Counted from the stretch's first letter, positions 6,248-13,048 are shown. The stretch: 13,048 nt of DNA from an uncultured Blautia sp. (GCA_902476765.1 CABSEJ010000093.1:1-13048), one strand, 5' to 3'. The notes: generated by a model from the sequence alone, not told the origin. A program made the numbers and translations.

Positions 6248-7863
6248 TAACCATACAACAGTTAAAGCTTCCGGTTTCCCATACCAGGGAAGAGCTGGAA
6301 AGAAAAATCCTGCACACCTTAAAAATATCAAAGGCTGAGCTTCTTTCCTGGAAAATCCGGAGACAATCTCTGGATGCCAGAAAAAAGCCGGATTTGTTTT
6401 TTGTATACACGGTTGAGGCGGCAGTAAAAAAAGAATCTAAAGTTATACGAAAAGTTAACAGTAAAAATATTATGTTAACTAAAAAAGAAAAATTTACTTA
6501 TCTGAAGGTTTTGCCATCCCAAGGAGAACAGGTGCCGGAAAGAAAGCGGCCTATTGTAGTGGGCAGCGGTCCGGCAGGTTTGTTCTGCGCTTACTATCTG
6601 GCCAAAGCAGGACTGCGCCCTCTTGTTCTGGAACGGGGAGATGACGCTGACAGCCGCTTGCTTCGGGTGGAAGATTTCTGGAAAACAGGAAAACTGGATA
6701 AAGAAAGCAACGTACAGTTTGGTGAAGGCGGCGCCGGAACCTTTTCTGACGGCAAATTAAACACCCTGGTAAAAGACAGCAAAGGTAGAAACCAGGAGGT
6801 CTTGAATCTTTTTGTCCGGGCCGGGGCACCGGAAGAAATCCGATATGTGCAGAAGCCCCACCTGGGTACCGACCTGCTGGTGAACCTTGTAAAAAATCTG
6901 CGTCATATGATTGAGCGGGAAGGGGGCCAGGTACGTTTCCGTTCTAAGGTTACAGATATAGAAATAGAGAATAAAAAAGTCAGGGCAGTTATTGTAAACG
7001 GGGAGGAACGGATTCCGGCAGAGCAGGTGGTTCTGTCTATTGGACACAGTGCCAGAGATACTTTTCTTCTGTTAAAGGAAAAGGGCTTGGATATGGAGGC
7101 AAAATCCTTTGCCGTAGGCCTTCGTGCGGAACATCCCCAGGAGCTTATCAATCTCTGGCAATACGGAAAGAAAGAGGCGGAAGGCCTGGGAGCGGCCAGC
7201 TATAAGCTGACCCATAAAGCGGCCAACGGCCGTGGAGTATACAGCTTCTGTATGTGCCCGGGAGGCTATGTGGTAAATGCTTCATCAGAAGAAGGACAGC
7301 TGGCTGTGAACGGTATGAGTTACCAGGGCCGGGATTCCCGAAATGCCAACAGCGCTTTGATTGTTACTGTAACACCGGAAGATTACAGAGCCTGGGGACA
7401 GGACGGTATTCTGGGAGGCATGGAATTTCAGCGACGTTTGGAGGAAAAGGCCTATGCCCTGGGAGAGGGAAAAATTCCTCTGGAATTATACGGAGATTTT
7501 AAGAAACAAAAAGTCTCCGAAAAGTTGGGGCAGGTAACACCCTGCATCAAAGGCGAATGGCGTTTTGCGGCCCTTCATCAGCTGCTTCCTCAGGAGCTTT
7601 GCCAGGCCTTGACAGAAGGAATTGAAGCTTTCGGAGATGTGATTCCCGGATTTAACCGGGAAGATATGGTTCTCAGCGGGATAGAAAGCCGTACCTCCTC
7701 TCCCATACGGATAAACCGGGGGGAAGATTTTCAAAGCAGTAATATTGAAGGCATTTATCCCTGCGGGGAGGGCGCCGGATATGCGGGAGGCATTACCTCA
7801 GCCGCTATGGACGGGCTGAAAGTAGGAGAGGCAATTGTGAAAAAAATCATAAATTTTTTCTAA
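6244..7863 (+). CDS. FAD-dependent dehydrogenase, COG2509 type
   Basis: This 539-residue protein belongs to a conserved family of uncharacterised FAD-dependent oxidoreductases. Residues 1-80 form a small alpha/beta N-terminal domain; an AT-rich, lysine-rich linker follows; the FAD domain then begins with RPIVVGSGPAGLF around 102-114 and the acid in PLVLERGDD. The strongly conserved NVQFGEGGAGTFSDGK stretch is at 156-171. The C-terminal FAD closure is GIYPCGEGAGYAGGITSAAM at about 503-522. The ATG overlaps the upstream stop (ATGA), and AAGGAGAG about three bases before it serves as ribosome binding site. It is the last gene of the left block; a promoter follows directly after its stop. Substrate and partner are unknown. 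It differs from the preceding flavoprotein in domain layout, so the pair is not a recent duplication. Confidence 0.9.
   Translation: MITIQQLKLPVSHTREELERKILHTLKISKAELLSWKIRRQSLDARKKPDLFFVYTVEAAVKKESKVIRKVNSKNIMLTKKEKFTYLKVLPSQGEQVPERKRPIVVGSGPAGLFCAYYLAKAGLRPLVLERGDDADSRLLRVEDFWKTGKLDKESNVQFGEGGAGTFSDGKLNTLVKDSKGRNQEVLNLFVRAGAPEEIRYVQKPHLGTDLLVNLVKNLRHMIEREGGQVRFRSKVTDIEIENKKVRAVIVNGEERIPAEQVVLSIGHSARDTFLLLKEKGLDMEAKSFAVGLRAEHPQELINLWQYGKKEAEGLGAASYKLTHKAANGRGVYSFCMCPGGYVVNASSEEGQLAVNGMSYQGRDSRNANSALIVTVTPEDYRAWGQDGILGGMEFQRRLEEKAYALGEGKIPLELYGDFKKQKVSEKLGQVTPCIKGEWRFAALHQLLPQELCQALTEGIEAFGDVIPGFNREDMVLSGIESRTSSPIRINRGEDFQSSNIEGIYPCGEGAGYAGGITSAAMDGLKVGEAIVKKIINFF
6453..6480. repeat. Inverted AGTTAAC / GTTAACT pair in an AT-rich patch
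   Basis: AGTTAAC (6453-6459) and GTTAACT (6474-6480) are inverted copies with starts 21 bases apart, about two helical turns. Each contains the palindrome GTTAAC. They lie in the AT-rich linker-coding part of the flavoprotein gene. The spacing resembles a dimeric operator, but AT-rich codons for Lys, Val, Asn and Leu could give this by chance. No partner promoter is evident. Confidence 0.25.
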
Positions 7864-7867
7864 GGCA

Positions 7868-7896
7868 TATACATCGTTTTTAAACTGTGCTACAAT
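7868..7896 (+). promoter_or_regulatory. Housekeeping (sigma-A type) extended -10 promoter for radC-mre
   Basis: TATACA (7868-7873, four of six matches to the -35 consensus) is followed by a spacer of exactly 17 bases and TACAAT (7891-7896, five of six for -10), with an extended TGC directly before it. Transcription would begin near 7903. It lies in the first non-coding gap after the flavoprotein genes, so it probably starts a new unit of radC, mreB, mreC, mreD and PBP2, in addition to read-through from upstream. Confidence 0.6.
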
Positions 7897-7936
7897 GGGA
7901 CTGCGAAAACTATATGCCGAAGAGACTTCGCAAAGT

Positions 7937-8632
7937 ATGGAAAGTCTGAGAAAAATAAAGGATTTGGCGGAACAGGACAGGCCTTATGAAAAATGTCTGC
8001 GCCTTGGAACCGCCTCTTTGACAGACGCAGAGCTGCTGGCCGTTCTTTTAAGAACAGGGACAAAGGGAAGCCCTTCTGTCCACATGGCCCAGCAGATTCT
8101 GGATTTATCTAAAGATAAAGAAGGTCTTTTGGGACTGTATCAGCTAAGCCTTACAGAGCTGCAGTCTATAAAGGGAATCGGGAAAGTCAAGGCCGTGCAG
8201 TTAAAATGCATCGGAGAGCTATCCAAACGTATTTCCAGAACTACAGCCAAAAGGGGACTGGCTTTTAACCAGCCGGAGACCATTGCAGATTACTATATGG
8301 AGCAGCTCCGCCACGAAGAGCAGGAGCTGCTGTTATGCATGATGTTAGATACGAAAAACCATCTCTTGGGGGAAGAGATGGTTTTTAAGGGCACAGTAAA
8401 TCAAGCCCTGGCCAGCCCAAGGGAGATATTTCTGGCAGCCACCTCTTACCATGCGGTGGGTATCCTGCTGGTACATAACCACCCCAGTGGCGACCCGGCT
8501 CCCAGCCAGTCTGATTTAGACTTCACGGAGCGTGTCCGCAGGGCCGGAGAGATTCTGGGAATACCCTTGCTGGACCATATCATCATCGGAGACTGCAGGT
8601 TTCTCAGCTTTCGCCAACAGGGGATTTTTTAA
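7937..8632 (+). CDS. radC: RadC family protein (JAMM/MPN+ domain)
   Basis: RadC proteins combine an N-terminal helix-hairpin-helix region (here LQSIKGIGKVKAVQLK) with a zinc-binding JAMM domain. The metal motif HxH-x7-SxxD is complete: HNHPSGDPAPSQSD (codons starting at 8474), preceded by the conserved LDTKN segment. The true function is unsettled; the old DNA repair role rests on a misassigned mutation, and links to transformation and recombination have been proposed. An upstream in-frame ATG at 7895 would give 245 residues, but it overlaps the -10 box and has no ribosome binding site. ATG 7937 gives 231 residues, matching the family length and its usual IKDL...RPYEK beginning; its ribosome binding site is weak (GAAGAGA, 12 bases away). 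A radC-mreBCD order is common in Firmicutes. A terminator-like hairpin lies inside the gene. Confidence 0.93.
   Translation: MESLRKIKDLAEQDRPYEKCLRLGTASLTDAELLAVLLRTGTKGSPSVHMAQQILDLSKDKEGLLGLYQLSLTELQSIKGIGKVKAVQLKCIGELSKRISRTTAKRGLAFNQPETIADYYMEQLRHEEQELLLCMMLDTKNHLLGEEMVFKGTVNQALASPREIFLAATSYHAVGILLVHNHPSGDPAPSQSDLDFTERVRRAGEILGIPLLDHIIIGDCRFLSFRQQGIF
8354..8386 (+). terminator. Terminator-like perfect hairpin inside radC
   Basis: AAAAACCATCTCTT (8354-8367) and AAGAGATGGTTTTT (8373-8386) are exact reverse complements around a GGGGG loop. The plus strand transcript would form a stem ending in a run of five U, the form of an intrinsic terminator; the A-run on the other arm makes it symmetrical. 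It encodes part of the conserved RadC sequence NHLLGEEMVF, so codon choice rather than protein demand creates the match. The U-run is short and the stem only moderately GC-rich, so partial termination or pausing is more likely than a full stop. Confidence 0.4.
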
Positions 8633-8650
8633 AATTTCAGTTTTAGAAAA

Positions 8651-8657
8651 AGGGGAG
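8651..8657 (+). promoter_or_regulatory. Ribosome binding site that decides the mreB start
   Basis: AGGGGAG ends one base before ATG 8659, too close for initiation, but ten bases before the in-frame ATG 8668. This favours the second ATG, so the protein would begin MPFHKTFGVDLGTSD. Confidence 0.55.
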
Positions 8658-8667
8658 CATGGAAAAT

Positions 8668-9657
8668 ATGCCGTTTCATAAAACGTTTGGGGTAGACTTA
8701 GGGACCAGTGATGTAAAGCTGTATTCCCTGGAACAGGATACCATAATAACGGAAAAAAACATGATAGCAGTCCGCAATCAGAACCAGATACTGGCCGTGG
8801 GAAATGATGCTTACGAGATTTTTGAAAAAAACCCTTCTAATGTAACGGTGATTTCCCCTATGTCCGGGGGAAAGATTGCGGATATAAATTATATGGAGCT
8901 GGTTCTGGCCCGGCTGTTGGAAAAGTTCCAGATAAAAGCTGCGTTTGGCAGCAGTCTGTTTCTGGCAGTCCCCTCAGATTTGTCGGAAATAGAACAGAGA
9001 GCCTATCATACTTTGGGAAATACCGGTACAAAAGGCAAGATTTATATGGTAGACAAGGCCATAGCAGATGCTGTAGCCCTGGGAATCCCTATCAAAAATA
9101 CCAAAGGTACCATGGTGGTGAATATAGGCGCCCAGAGTACAGAGATTTCTGTTCTGGAAGGCGGACGGGTTGTGATAAGCAAAATTCTGGAGCTTGGAGG
9201 CAGGCAGCTAAATGAGGCCATTATCAATCTGGCCCGCAAAAACCACAATCTTTATATTGGCAGCCGTACTGCAGAGCGTCTGAAATTCTCTCTTGCGTAT
9301 CTGAAGGAAGATATTATGGAAGCCAGAAAGATAGTAGGTGTGGACTGTTTAAGCGGTCTTCCCAGGGAGGGTGTCATTCCATCCGATGAAGTCTATAGGG
9401 CTATTGTGGAACCTATCCGCTCTGTATGCCAGGAAATCCAGTTTTTCCTGGAGAGGATTCCGCCTCAGATGAGGAATAATATTGAGGACCAGGGAATTTT
9501 TCTCACAGGAGGAACTACCAGAATTCCGGATGTTGACTGGTTTTTAAGTCAGGAGACCGGGCGTAAGGTACGTCTGTCCGGCTTTTATGAATTGTGTACG
9601 ATATACGGACTTGAGGAAATCATCAAAAACCGTACCCTTAGAAAATGGGTAAGATAA
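8668..9657 (+). CDS. mreB: Divergent MreB-like rod shape-determining protein
   Basis: This actin-fold ATPase of the MreB family (329 residues from ATG 8668, 332 from 8659) would form membrane-associated filaments guiding lateral wall synthesis. Family landmarks are FGVDLGTSDVKL (phosphate-1 loop), the SPMSGGKIAD block, AVPSDLSEIEQRA, GSRTAERLK and the adenosine-binding LTGGTTRIPDVD near the C terminus. Two nucleotide-site motifs are unusual: phosphate-2 DIGGGTTE is replaced by NIGAQSTE (codons from 9121), and the connect-1 segment, normally EEPMAAAIGAGLP, reads DKAIADAVALGIP (from 9052). The catalytic glutamate and the loop aspartate are therefore changed. Position before mreC and mreD argues that it serves the elongasome, perhaps with altered hydrolysis or beside a second, canonical MreB elsewhere. 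FtsA, ParM and DnaK are less likely by length, context and motif order. Confidence 0.85.
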   Translation: MPFHKTFGVDLGTSDVKLYSLEQDTIITEKNMIAVRNQNQILAVGNDAYEIFEKNPSNVTVISPMSGGKIADINYMELVLARLLEKFQIKAAFGSSLFLAVPSDLSEIEQRAYHTLGNTGTKGKIYMVDKAIADAVALGIPIKNTKGTMVVNIGAQSTEISVLEGGRVVISKILELGGRQLNEAIINLARKNHNLYIGSRTAERLKFSLAYLKEDIMEARKIVGVDCLSGLPREGVIPSDEVYRAIVEPIRSVCQEIQFFLERIPPQMRNNIEDQGIFLTGGTTRIPDVDWFLSQETGRKVRLSGFYELCTIYGLEEIIKNRTLRKWVR

Positions 9658-9684
9658 CTAGGAAGAAAAGCTGAGGTTTTTAGA

Positions 9685-10542
9685 ATGAAGAAAAAACATA
9701 ACTGGGTAATAAAAAGCAAACATGTCCTTATTATCATGATTTTGGTTTGCGTCAGCCTGATGCTGCTGGCGGCTGCAGTGAAATTCCCGGCGGGACCGGT
9801 AAAAAACGCTGCCGGCTATGTGATTGTTCCTTTTCAGAAGGGAATCAACAAAATAGGAATAGCCCTGGACAATGCAACTGCCGGTCTGCAGAGCAAGCAG
9901 AAACTGGTAGAAGAAAATCAAAAGCTTCAGGAGCAGGTAGATGAATTGACTGCCCAAAACAGCCTGCTTACCCAGGATCTAGACGAGCTGGACCGCCTGC
10001 AGAAGTTATACCAGCTGGACCAGCAGTACAGCGAATATGACAAAGTAGCCGCAGAGGTAATCTCCATGGACGATGAAAACTGGTTTTCCACCTTTACCAT
10101 TAACCGGGGAACCGATGATGGAATCCAAAAGGACTGTAATGTTATTGCAGGAAGCGGCCTGGTGGGAATCGTTACAGAAACGGGAAAAGACTGGGCTACG
10201 GTCCGTTCTATCATTGATGACAGCAGCAATGTCAGCGCCATGACCATGAGTACCTCTGACAGATGTATTGTATCCGGAGATTTACGCCTTATAGACGAGG
10301 GAAAACTCCAGTTTATTCATTTAAAAGACGACGAGGATAAGATACAGGAAGGTGAGAAGATAATTACCTCTGATGTCAGTGATAAATTTTTAAAGGGAAT
10401 CCTTATCGGTTATGTCAGCGAGATAGAAGAAGACCCTAATAATCTGACGAAAACAGGTACTTTGACTCCTGCCGTTGATTTTGAACATCTGCGGGAAGTT
10501 CTGGTTATCACTGAACTGAAGCAGCAGAAGGGAGATTCATAA
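9685..10542 (+). CDS. mreC: Rod shape-determining protein MreC
   Basis: MreC is a bitopic membrane protein that scaffolds and activates PBP2 outside the membrane. The 285 residues show a short basic cytoplasmic start (KKKHNWVIKSKH), one membrane segment at about 13-32, a coiled coil at about 65-115 (repeated KLVEENQKLQEQVDELTAQN pattern) and a beta-rich C-terminal domain with the family-typical INRGTDDGI and GLVGIV stretches. The C terminus ends near DFEHLREVLVI, a usual MreC finish. The start ATG has CTGAGG (9671-9676) eight bases upstream. It lies 27 bases after mreB, the largest gap in this part of the operon, and abuts mreD with no spacing. Length and layout are typical. Confidence 0.96.
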   Translation: MKKKHNWVIKSKHVLIIMILVCVSLMLLAAAVKFPAGPVKNAAGYVIVPFQKGINKIGIALDNATAGLQSKQKLVEENQKLQEQVDELTAQNSLLTQDLDELDRLQKLYQLDQQYSEYDKVAAEVISMDDENWFSTFTINRGTDDGIQKDCNVIAGSGLVGIVTETGKDWATVRSIIDDSSNVSAMTMSTSDRCIVSGDLRLIDEGKLQFIHLKDDEDKIQEGEKIITSDVSDKFLKGILIGYVSEIEEDPNNLTKTGTLTPAVDFEHLREVLVITELKQQKGDS

Positions 10543-11076
10543 ATGAGGCTAAAAAGAAAAGCAGCCATTGTCCTGGTTCTTTTGGCTTGTTTTATTCTGC
10601 AGACTACAGTATTCCAGGCTCTGTCCATTGGCTCTATTGTGCCTAATCTGCTTCTCATAGCTACGGTTTCCTTTGGCTTTATGCAGGGGAAAACCACAGG
10701 CATATGGGTAGGCTTTTTCTGCGGTATATTAAAGGATGTGTTTTACGGAAACCTGCTGGGGTTTTATGCCTTGGTTTACCTGTGCATCGGATATGCCGCC
10801 GGATGCTGCTGCAAAATATTTTACGACGAAGAAATCCGGGTGCCCCTTTTTCTGGTGGCTGCCGGAGATTTTCTGTATGGTGCCGCAGTGTATGTGGTGC
10901 AGTTTCTGATGCGGGGAAGAATTGAAGTTTTTTTCTACCTGAGAAGAATTATTATTCCGGAGATGATTTACACCGTATTGATTACAGTAATTCTCTATAA
11001 ATTGCTGTTTTGGCTGAACAAGAAACTTACAGAACTGGAAATGAAAGAGAGAGATTCTATTTGGTTAAGAAGATAA
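10543..11076 (+). CDS. mreD: Rod shape-determining membrane protein MreD
   Basis: MreD is a small integral membrane protein of the elongation complex, binding MreC and probably tuning PBP2-RodA activity. The 177 residues hold about five or six hydrophobic segments. The characteristic MreD run P-N-L-L-L-I followed by a glycine-rich GKTTGIWVGFFCGILKD and GNLLGFYAL, then GYAAG, is easily seen. The C-terminal tail (KKLTELEMKERDS) is charged and likely cytoplasmic. ATG directly follows the mreC stop, with AAGGGAG (10527-10533) nine bases upstream. The gene overlaps the next by 16 bases, so expression is coupled on both sides. It carries a cluster of cysteines (Cys-Cys-Cys after GYAAG) of unknown significance. 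Confidence 0.93.
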   Translation: MRLKRKAAIVLVLLACFILQTTVFQALSIGSIVPNLLLIATVSFGFMQGKTTGIWVGFFCGILKDVFYGNLLGFYALVYLCIGYAAGCCCKIFYDEEIRVPLFLVAAGDFLYGAAVYVVQFLMRGRIEVFFYLRRIIIPEMIYTVLITVILYKLLFWLNKKLTELEMKERDSIWLRR

Positions 11077-13048
11077 AGAAATTTTTCAAAAAAATAGGCC
11101 CCAAACGGACTACCGTACTAATCCTGCTTTTCTGCATTTTATTTGCAGTGCTGATACAGCGTTTGTTTTCTTTGCAGATAATCCATGGACAGGAATATGC
11201 GGACAATTTTAATCTGACGATTACCAAAGAGCGTACCATCAAGGGAACCAGAGGAAATATCCGGGACCGGAACGGACAGCTTATTGCCTATAATCAGCTT
11301 TCTTATTCCATTATCATGGAGGATAACGGCACTTATGATACCACCCGGGAAAAGAATCTGACTCTGAATTATGTATCTTATGAATTGCTTCAGATTCTGC
11401 AGAAAAATAACGAAACTACGGATATTGCCTTTTATATTGTCCTGGGAGAGGACGGTTCCTATGAATTTAGTGCTGACGGCTTCACTTTAAACCGTTTTAA
11501 GGCGGATGTGTACGGCCAGGCCAATATCGAAAACCTGAAGGAAGAGCAGTTAAACGCCACTGCAGAAGAAATGATGGATTATATGTGCGGTCAGGAACGT
11601 TTTGCCCTGATAAACACGGATAAGCCTTATACAGAGGAAGAACTTTCCAACCATGGCCTTCCCCAGTCTTTCACTCCCCAGGAAACTCTGGAAATTGTGA
11701 AAATGCGCTATATTTTATCTACTAACAGCTTCCAGAAATATATGCCTGTAACCATTGCAACTAATGTCAGCGAGGAAACGGTAGCGGAGGTCATGGAACG
11801 AAAGGACCAGCTCCAGGGTGTGGACATTATGGAAGATTCCATAAGAGTATATGACGGAGCCGAGTATTTGGCACCGCTAATCGGTTACACAGGAAAAGCT
11901 TCCGCAGAAGAGCTGGACGCTCTGGAGGAAGAGGGATATGACTATCCCACGGATGCTATTATTGGTAAAGCCGGCATAGAACAGCTGATGGAGACTCAGC
12001 TGCAGGGAAAAGATGGTTCAGAAAAGGTTCATGTGGACCGTCTGGGGAAGGTGCTGGATATAGATGAATCTTCCCGTAAGGAGCCGGAAGCAGGCAACGA
12101 TGTATATCTGTCTATTGACAAGGATTTGCAGGAAGTAGCCTACCGGGTTCTGGAGCAGAAAATATCCGGTATTCTTGTATCAAATATTGTTAATCAAAAA
12201 ACTTTTGATTATGTGGAGGGGATGGATACTGCGGATATTAAAACCCCCATTTATGACGTCTACAATGCACTTATAGAAAATAGTGTGTTGGATATAGACC
12301 ATTTTAAATCTGAGGAGGCCACCAATCTGGAAAAAAATGTATACAGCCTGTTTCAGCAGCGTCAGGAAACAGTGTTTGGCCAGATTCGGGAAGAGCTGAC
12401 AAAAGATAATCCTCAGGCTTATGAAAGCCTGCCGGAAAACATGCAGGAGTATCAGAAATATATTGTGGATACCTTCCTGAAAACTGACACAGGAATTCTT
12501 TCCTCGGGCGCCATCGACGCTTCCGATTCCATTCAGAATGCATGGAGCGAGGGGACTATCAGCATGAAGGAATATCTGACTTATGCTGCGGGAAAGAACT
12601 GGATAGATATTTCCAAGTTTTCTGCTGAGGGAGAATATTTGGATTCCTCAGAAGTTTATCAGGCTCTTTCAGAGTATCTGACAGCTTCTCTTGCAGATGA
12701 CGACGGTTTTTCTAAAATTATTTATAAGTATATGATTCAGGACGATATGATTTCCGGAACACAGCTTTGTATGCTGCTGTATGACCAGGGGGTTCTGACG
12801 GCTGACGAGGCAACTTACAATGCCCTTGCTTCCGGCAGCATGAGAGCCTATGATTTTATGCTGAATAAAATCAGCAATTTGGAAATAACTCCGGCTCAGC
12901 TGGCTTTGGATCCCTGTTCCGGTTCCGTAGTCATTACGGATGTGAATACAGGAGAAACTCTGGCCTGTGTATCTTATCCGGGATATGACAATAACAGGCT
13001 GGCCAATAATATGGATACCGAGGATTTTCAGCATATCAATGAGGATTT
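11061..13048 (+). CDS. mrdA: Penicillin-binding protein 2 (class B, elongasome transpeptidase), 3' truncated by window edge
   Basis: This class B PBP would cross-link peptidoglycan during rod elongation with RodA and MreBCD. The frame runs open from TTG 11061 to the window end (662 codons). A purine-rich site (GAGAGAGA, 11047-11054) lies six bases upstream, and the start overlaps mreD by 16 bases. Visible parts are a lysine-rich cytoplasmic start, one membrane anchor at about 17-35, the RGNIRDRNG motif at 64-72 that opens the dimerisation (pedestal) domain, GKAGIEQLMETQLQGKDG, and LSIDKDLQ at 350-357. In most PBP2 proteins the transpeptidase domain follows shortly; here its first strand (DPCSGSVVITDVNTGE) begins only at 617, so about 240 helical, acidic residues are inserted. 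The catalytic SxxK, SxN and KTG motifs lie beyond the window. SpoVD or another class B PBP is possible, but the mre context favours PBP2. Confidence 0.92.
   Translation, partial: MVKKIKKFFKKIGPKRTTVLILLFCILFAVLIQRLFSLQIIHGQEYADNFNLTITKERTIKGTRGNIRDRNGQLIAYNQLSYSIIMEDNGTYDTTREKNLTLNYVSYELLQILQKNNETTDIAFYIVLGEDGSYEFSADGFTLNRFKADVYGQANIENLKEEQLNATAEEMMDYMCGQERFALINTDKPYTEEELSNHGLPQSFTPQETLEIVKMRYILSTNSFQKYMPVTIATNVSEETVAEVMERKDQLQGVDIMEDSIRVYDGAEYLAPLIGYTGKASAEELDALEEEGYDYPTDAIIGKAGIEQLMETQLQGKDGSEKVHVDRLGKVLDIDESSRKEPEAGNDVYLSIDKDLQEVAYRVLEQKISGILVSNIVNQKTFDYVEGMDTADIKTPIYDVYNALIENSVLDIDHFKSEEATNLEKNVYSLFQQRQETVFGQIREELTKDNPQAYESLPENMQEYQKYIVDTFLKTDTGILSSGAIDASDSIQNAWSEGTISMKEYLTYAAGKNWIDISKFSAEGEYLDSSEVYQALSEYLTASLADDDGFSKIIYKYMIQDDMISGTQLCMLLYDQGVLTADEATYNALASGSMRAYDFMLNKISNLEITPAQLALDPCSGSVVITDVNTGETLACVSYPGYDNNRLANNMDTEDFQHINED

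Noticed and set aside
6413..6441. TTGAGG-17-TCTAAA as an internal promoter
   Set aside because: Each box matches only four of six consensus bases, there is no extended -10, and AT-rich coding sequence yields such pairs readily.
7839..7860. A-run facing T-run at the end of the COG2509-type gene (GAAAAAAAT ... AAATTTTTTC), possible terminator
   Set aside because: The stem would be almost wholly A-T with no GC core, and it lies inside the coding sequence before the stop; it does not look like an intrinsic terminator.
7904..7931. CGAA ... TTCG pair near radC as a LexA (SOS) box
   Set aside because: Firmicutes LexA sites need CGAAC and GTTCG-like halves with a four-base gap; neither spacing nor flanking bases fit.
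9633..9651. TACCC / GGGTA inverted repeat at the end of mreB, possible terminator before mreC
   Set aside because: Only five pairs with a nine-base loop and no T-run; mreC is expected to be cotranscribed.
12669..13034. Minus-strand open frame opposite the PBP2 gene
   Set aside because: The plus-strand PBP2 frame is continuous here with the recognisable DPCSGSVV segment; the antisense frame shows no motif or ribosome binding site.

Overview
The window looks like a chromosomal core region of a Gram-positive Clostridia species, most likely a Lachnospiraceae-type gut anaerobe. The evidence is the order mutS-mutL-miaA-ynbB followed by radC-mreB-mreC-mreD-PBP2, the moderate GC content, the purine-rich ribosome binding sites, several TTG starts and very tight packing. 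This family assignment is inference from gene order and protein style. Every gene is on the plus strand. I saw no tRNA, rRNA, CRISPR array, insertion sequence or phage gene, and no gap between genes longer than about 75 bases.

Left block (1-7863): the 3' end of mutS, then mutL, miaA, a PLP-dependent lyase of the YnbB/methionine gamma-lyase family, and two different FAD-dependent oxidoreductases (a BaiN/YhiN-type protein and a COG2509-type protein). Gaps are 0 to 8 bases and two junctions overlap, so this reads as one transcript. It combines mismatch repair, tRNA A37 prenylation and flavoenzymes of unknown substrate.

Right block (7864-13048): a clear extended -10 promoter precedes radC. Then come a divergent MreB, MreC, MreD and the N-terminal two thirds of a class B penicillin-binding protein (PBP2/MrdA) that runs off the window. 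These are elongasome genes: MreB filaments, MreC scaffold, MreD membrane partner and the PBP2 transpeptidase for lateral wall synthesis. A perfect terminator-like hairpin lies inside radC and could set how much transcription reaches the mre genes.

Most of this is ordinary housekeeping. The items most worth a second look are: (1) a dnaX-like arrangement inside the mutL linker (SD-like sequence, A AAA AAA heptamer, a stop nine bases later in the -1 frame, a downstream stem-loop) that could yield an ATPase-domain-only MutL; (2) a QxxLF sliding-clamp motif in the MutL linker matching the one in MutS; (3) an MreB whose nucleotide-binding motifs depart from consensus; (4) an insertion of about 240 residues in PBP2; and (5) the 14-bp perfect hairpin with a T-tract within radC.
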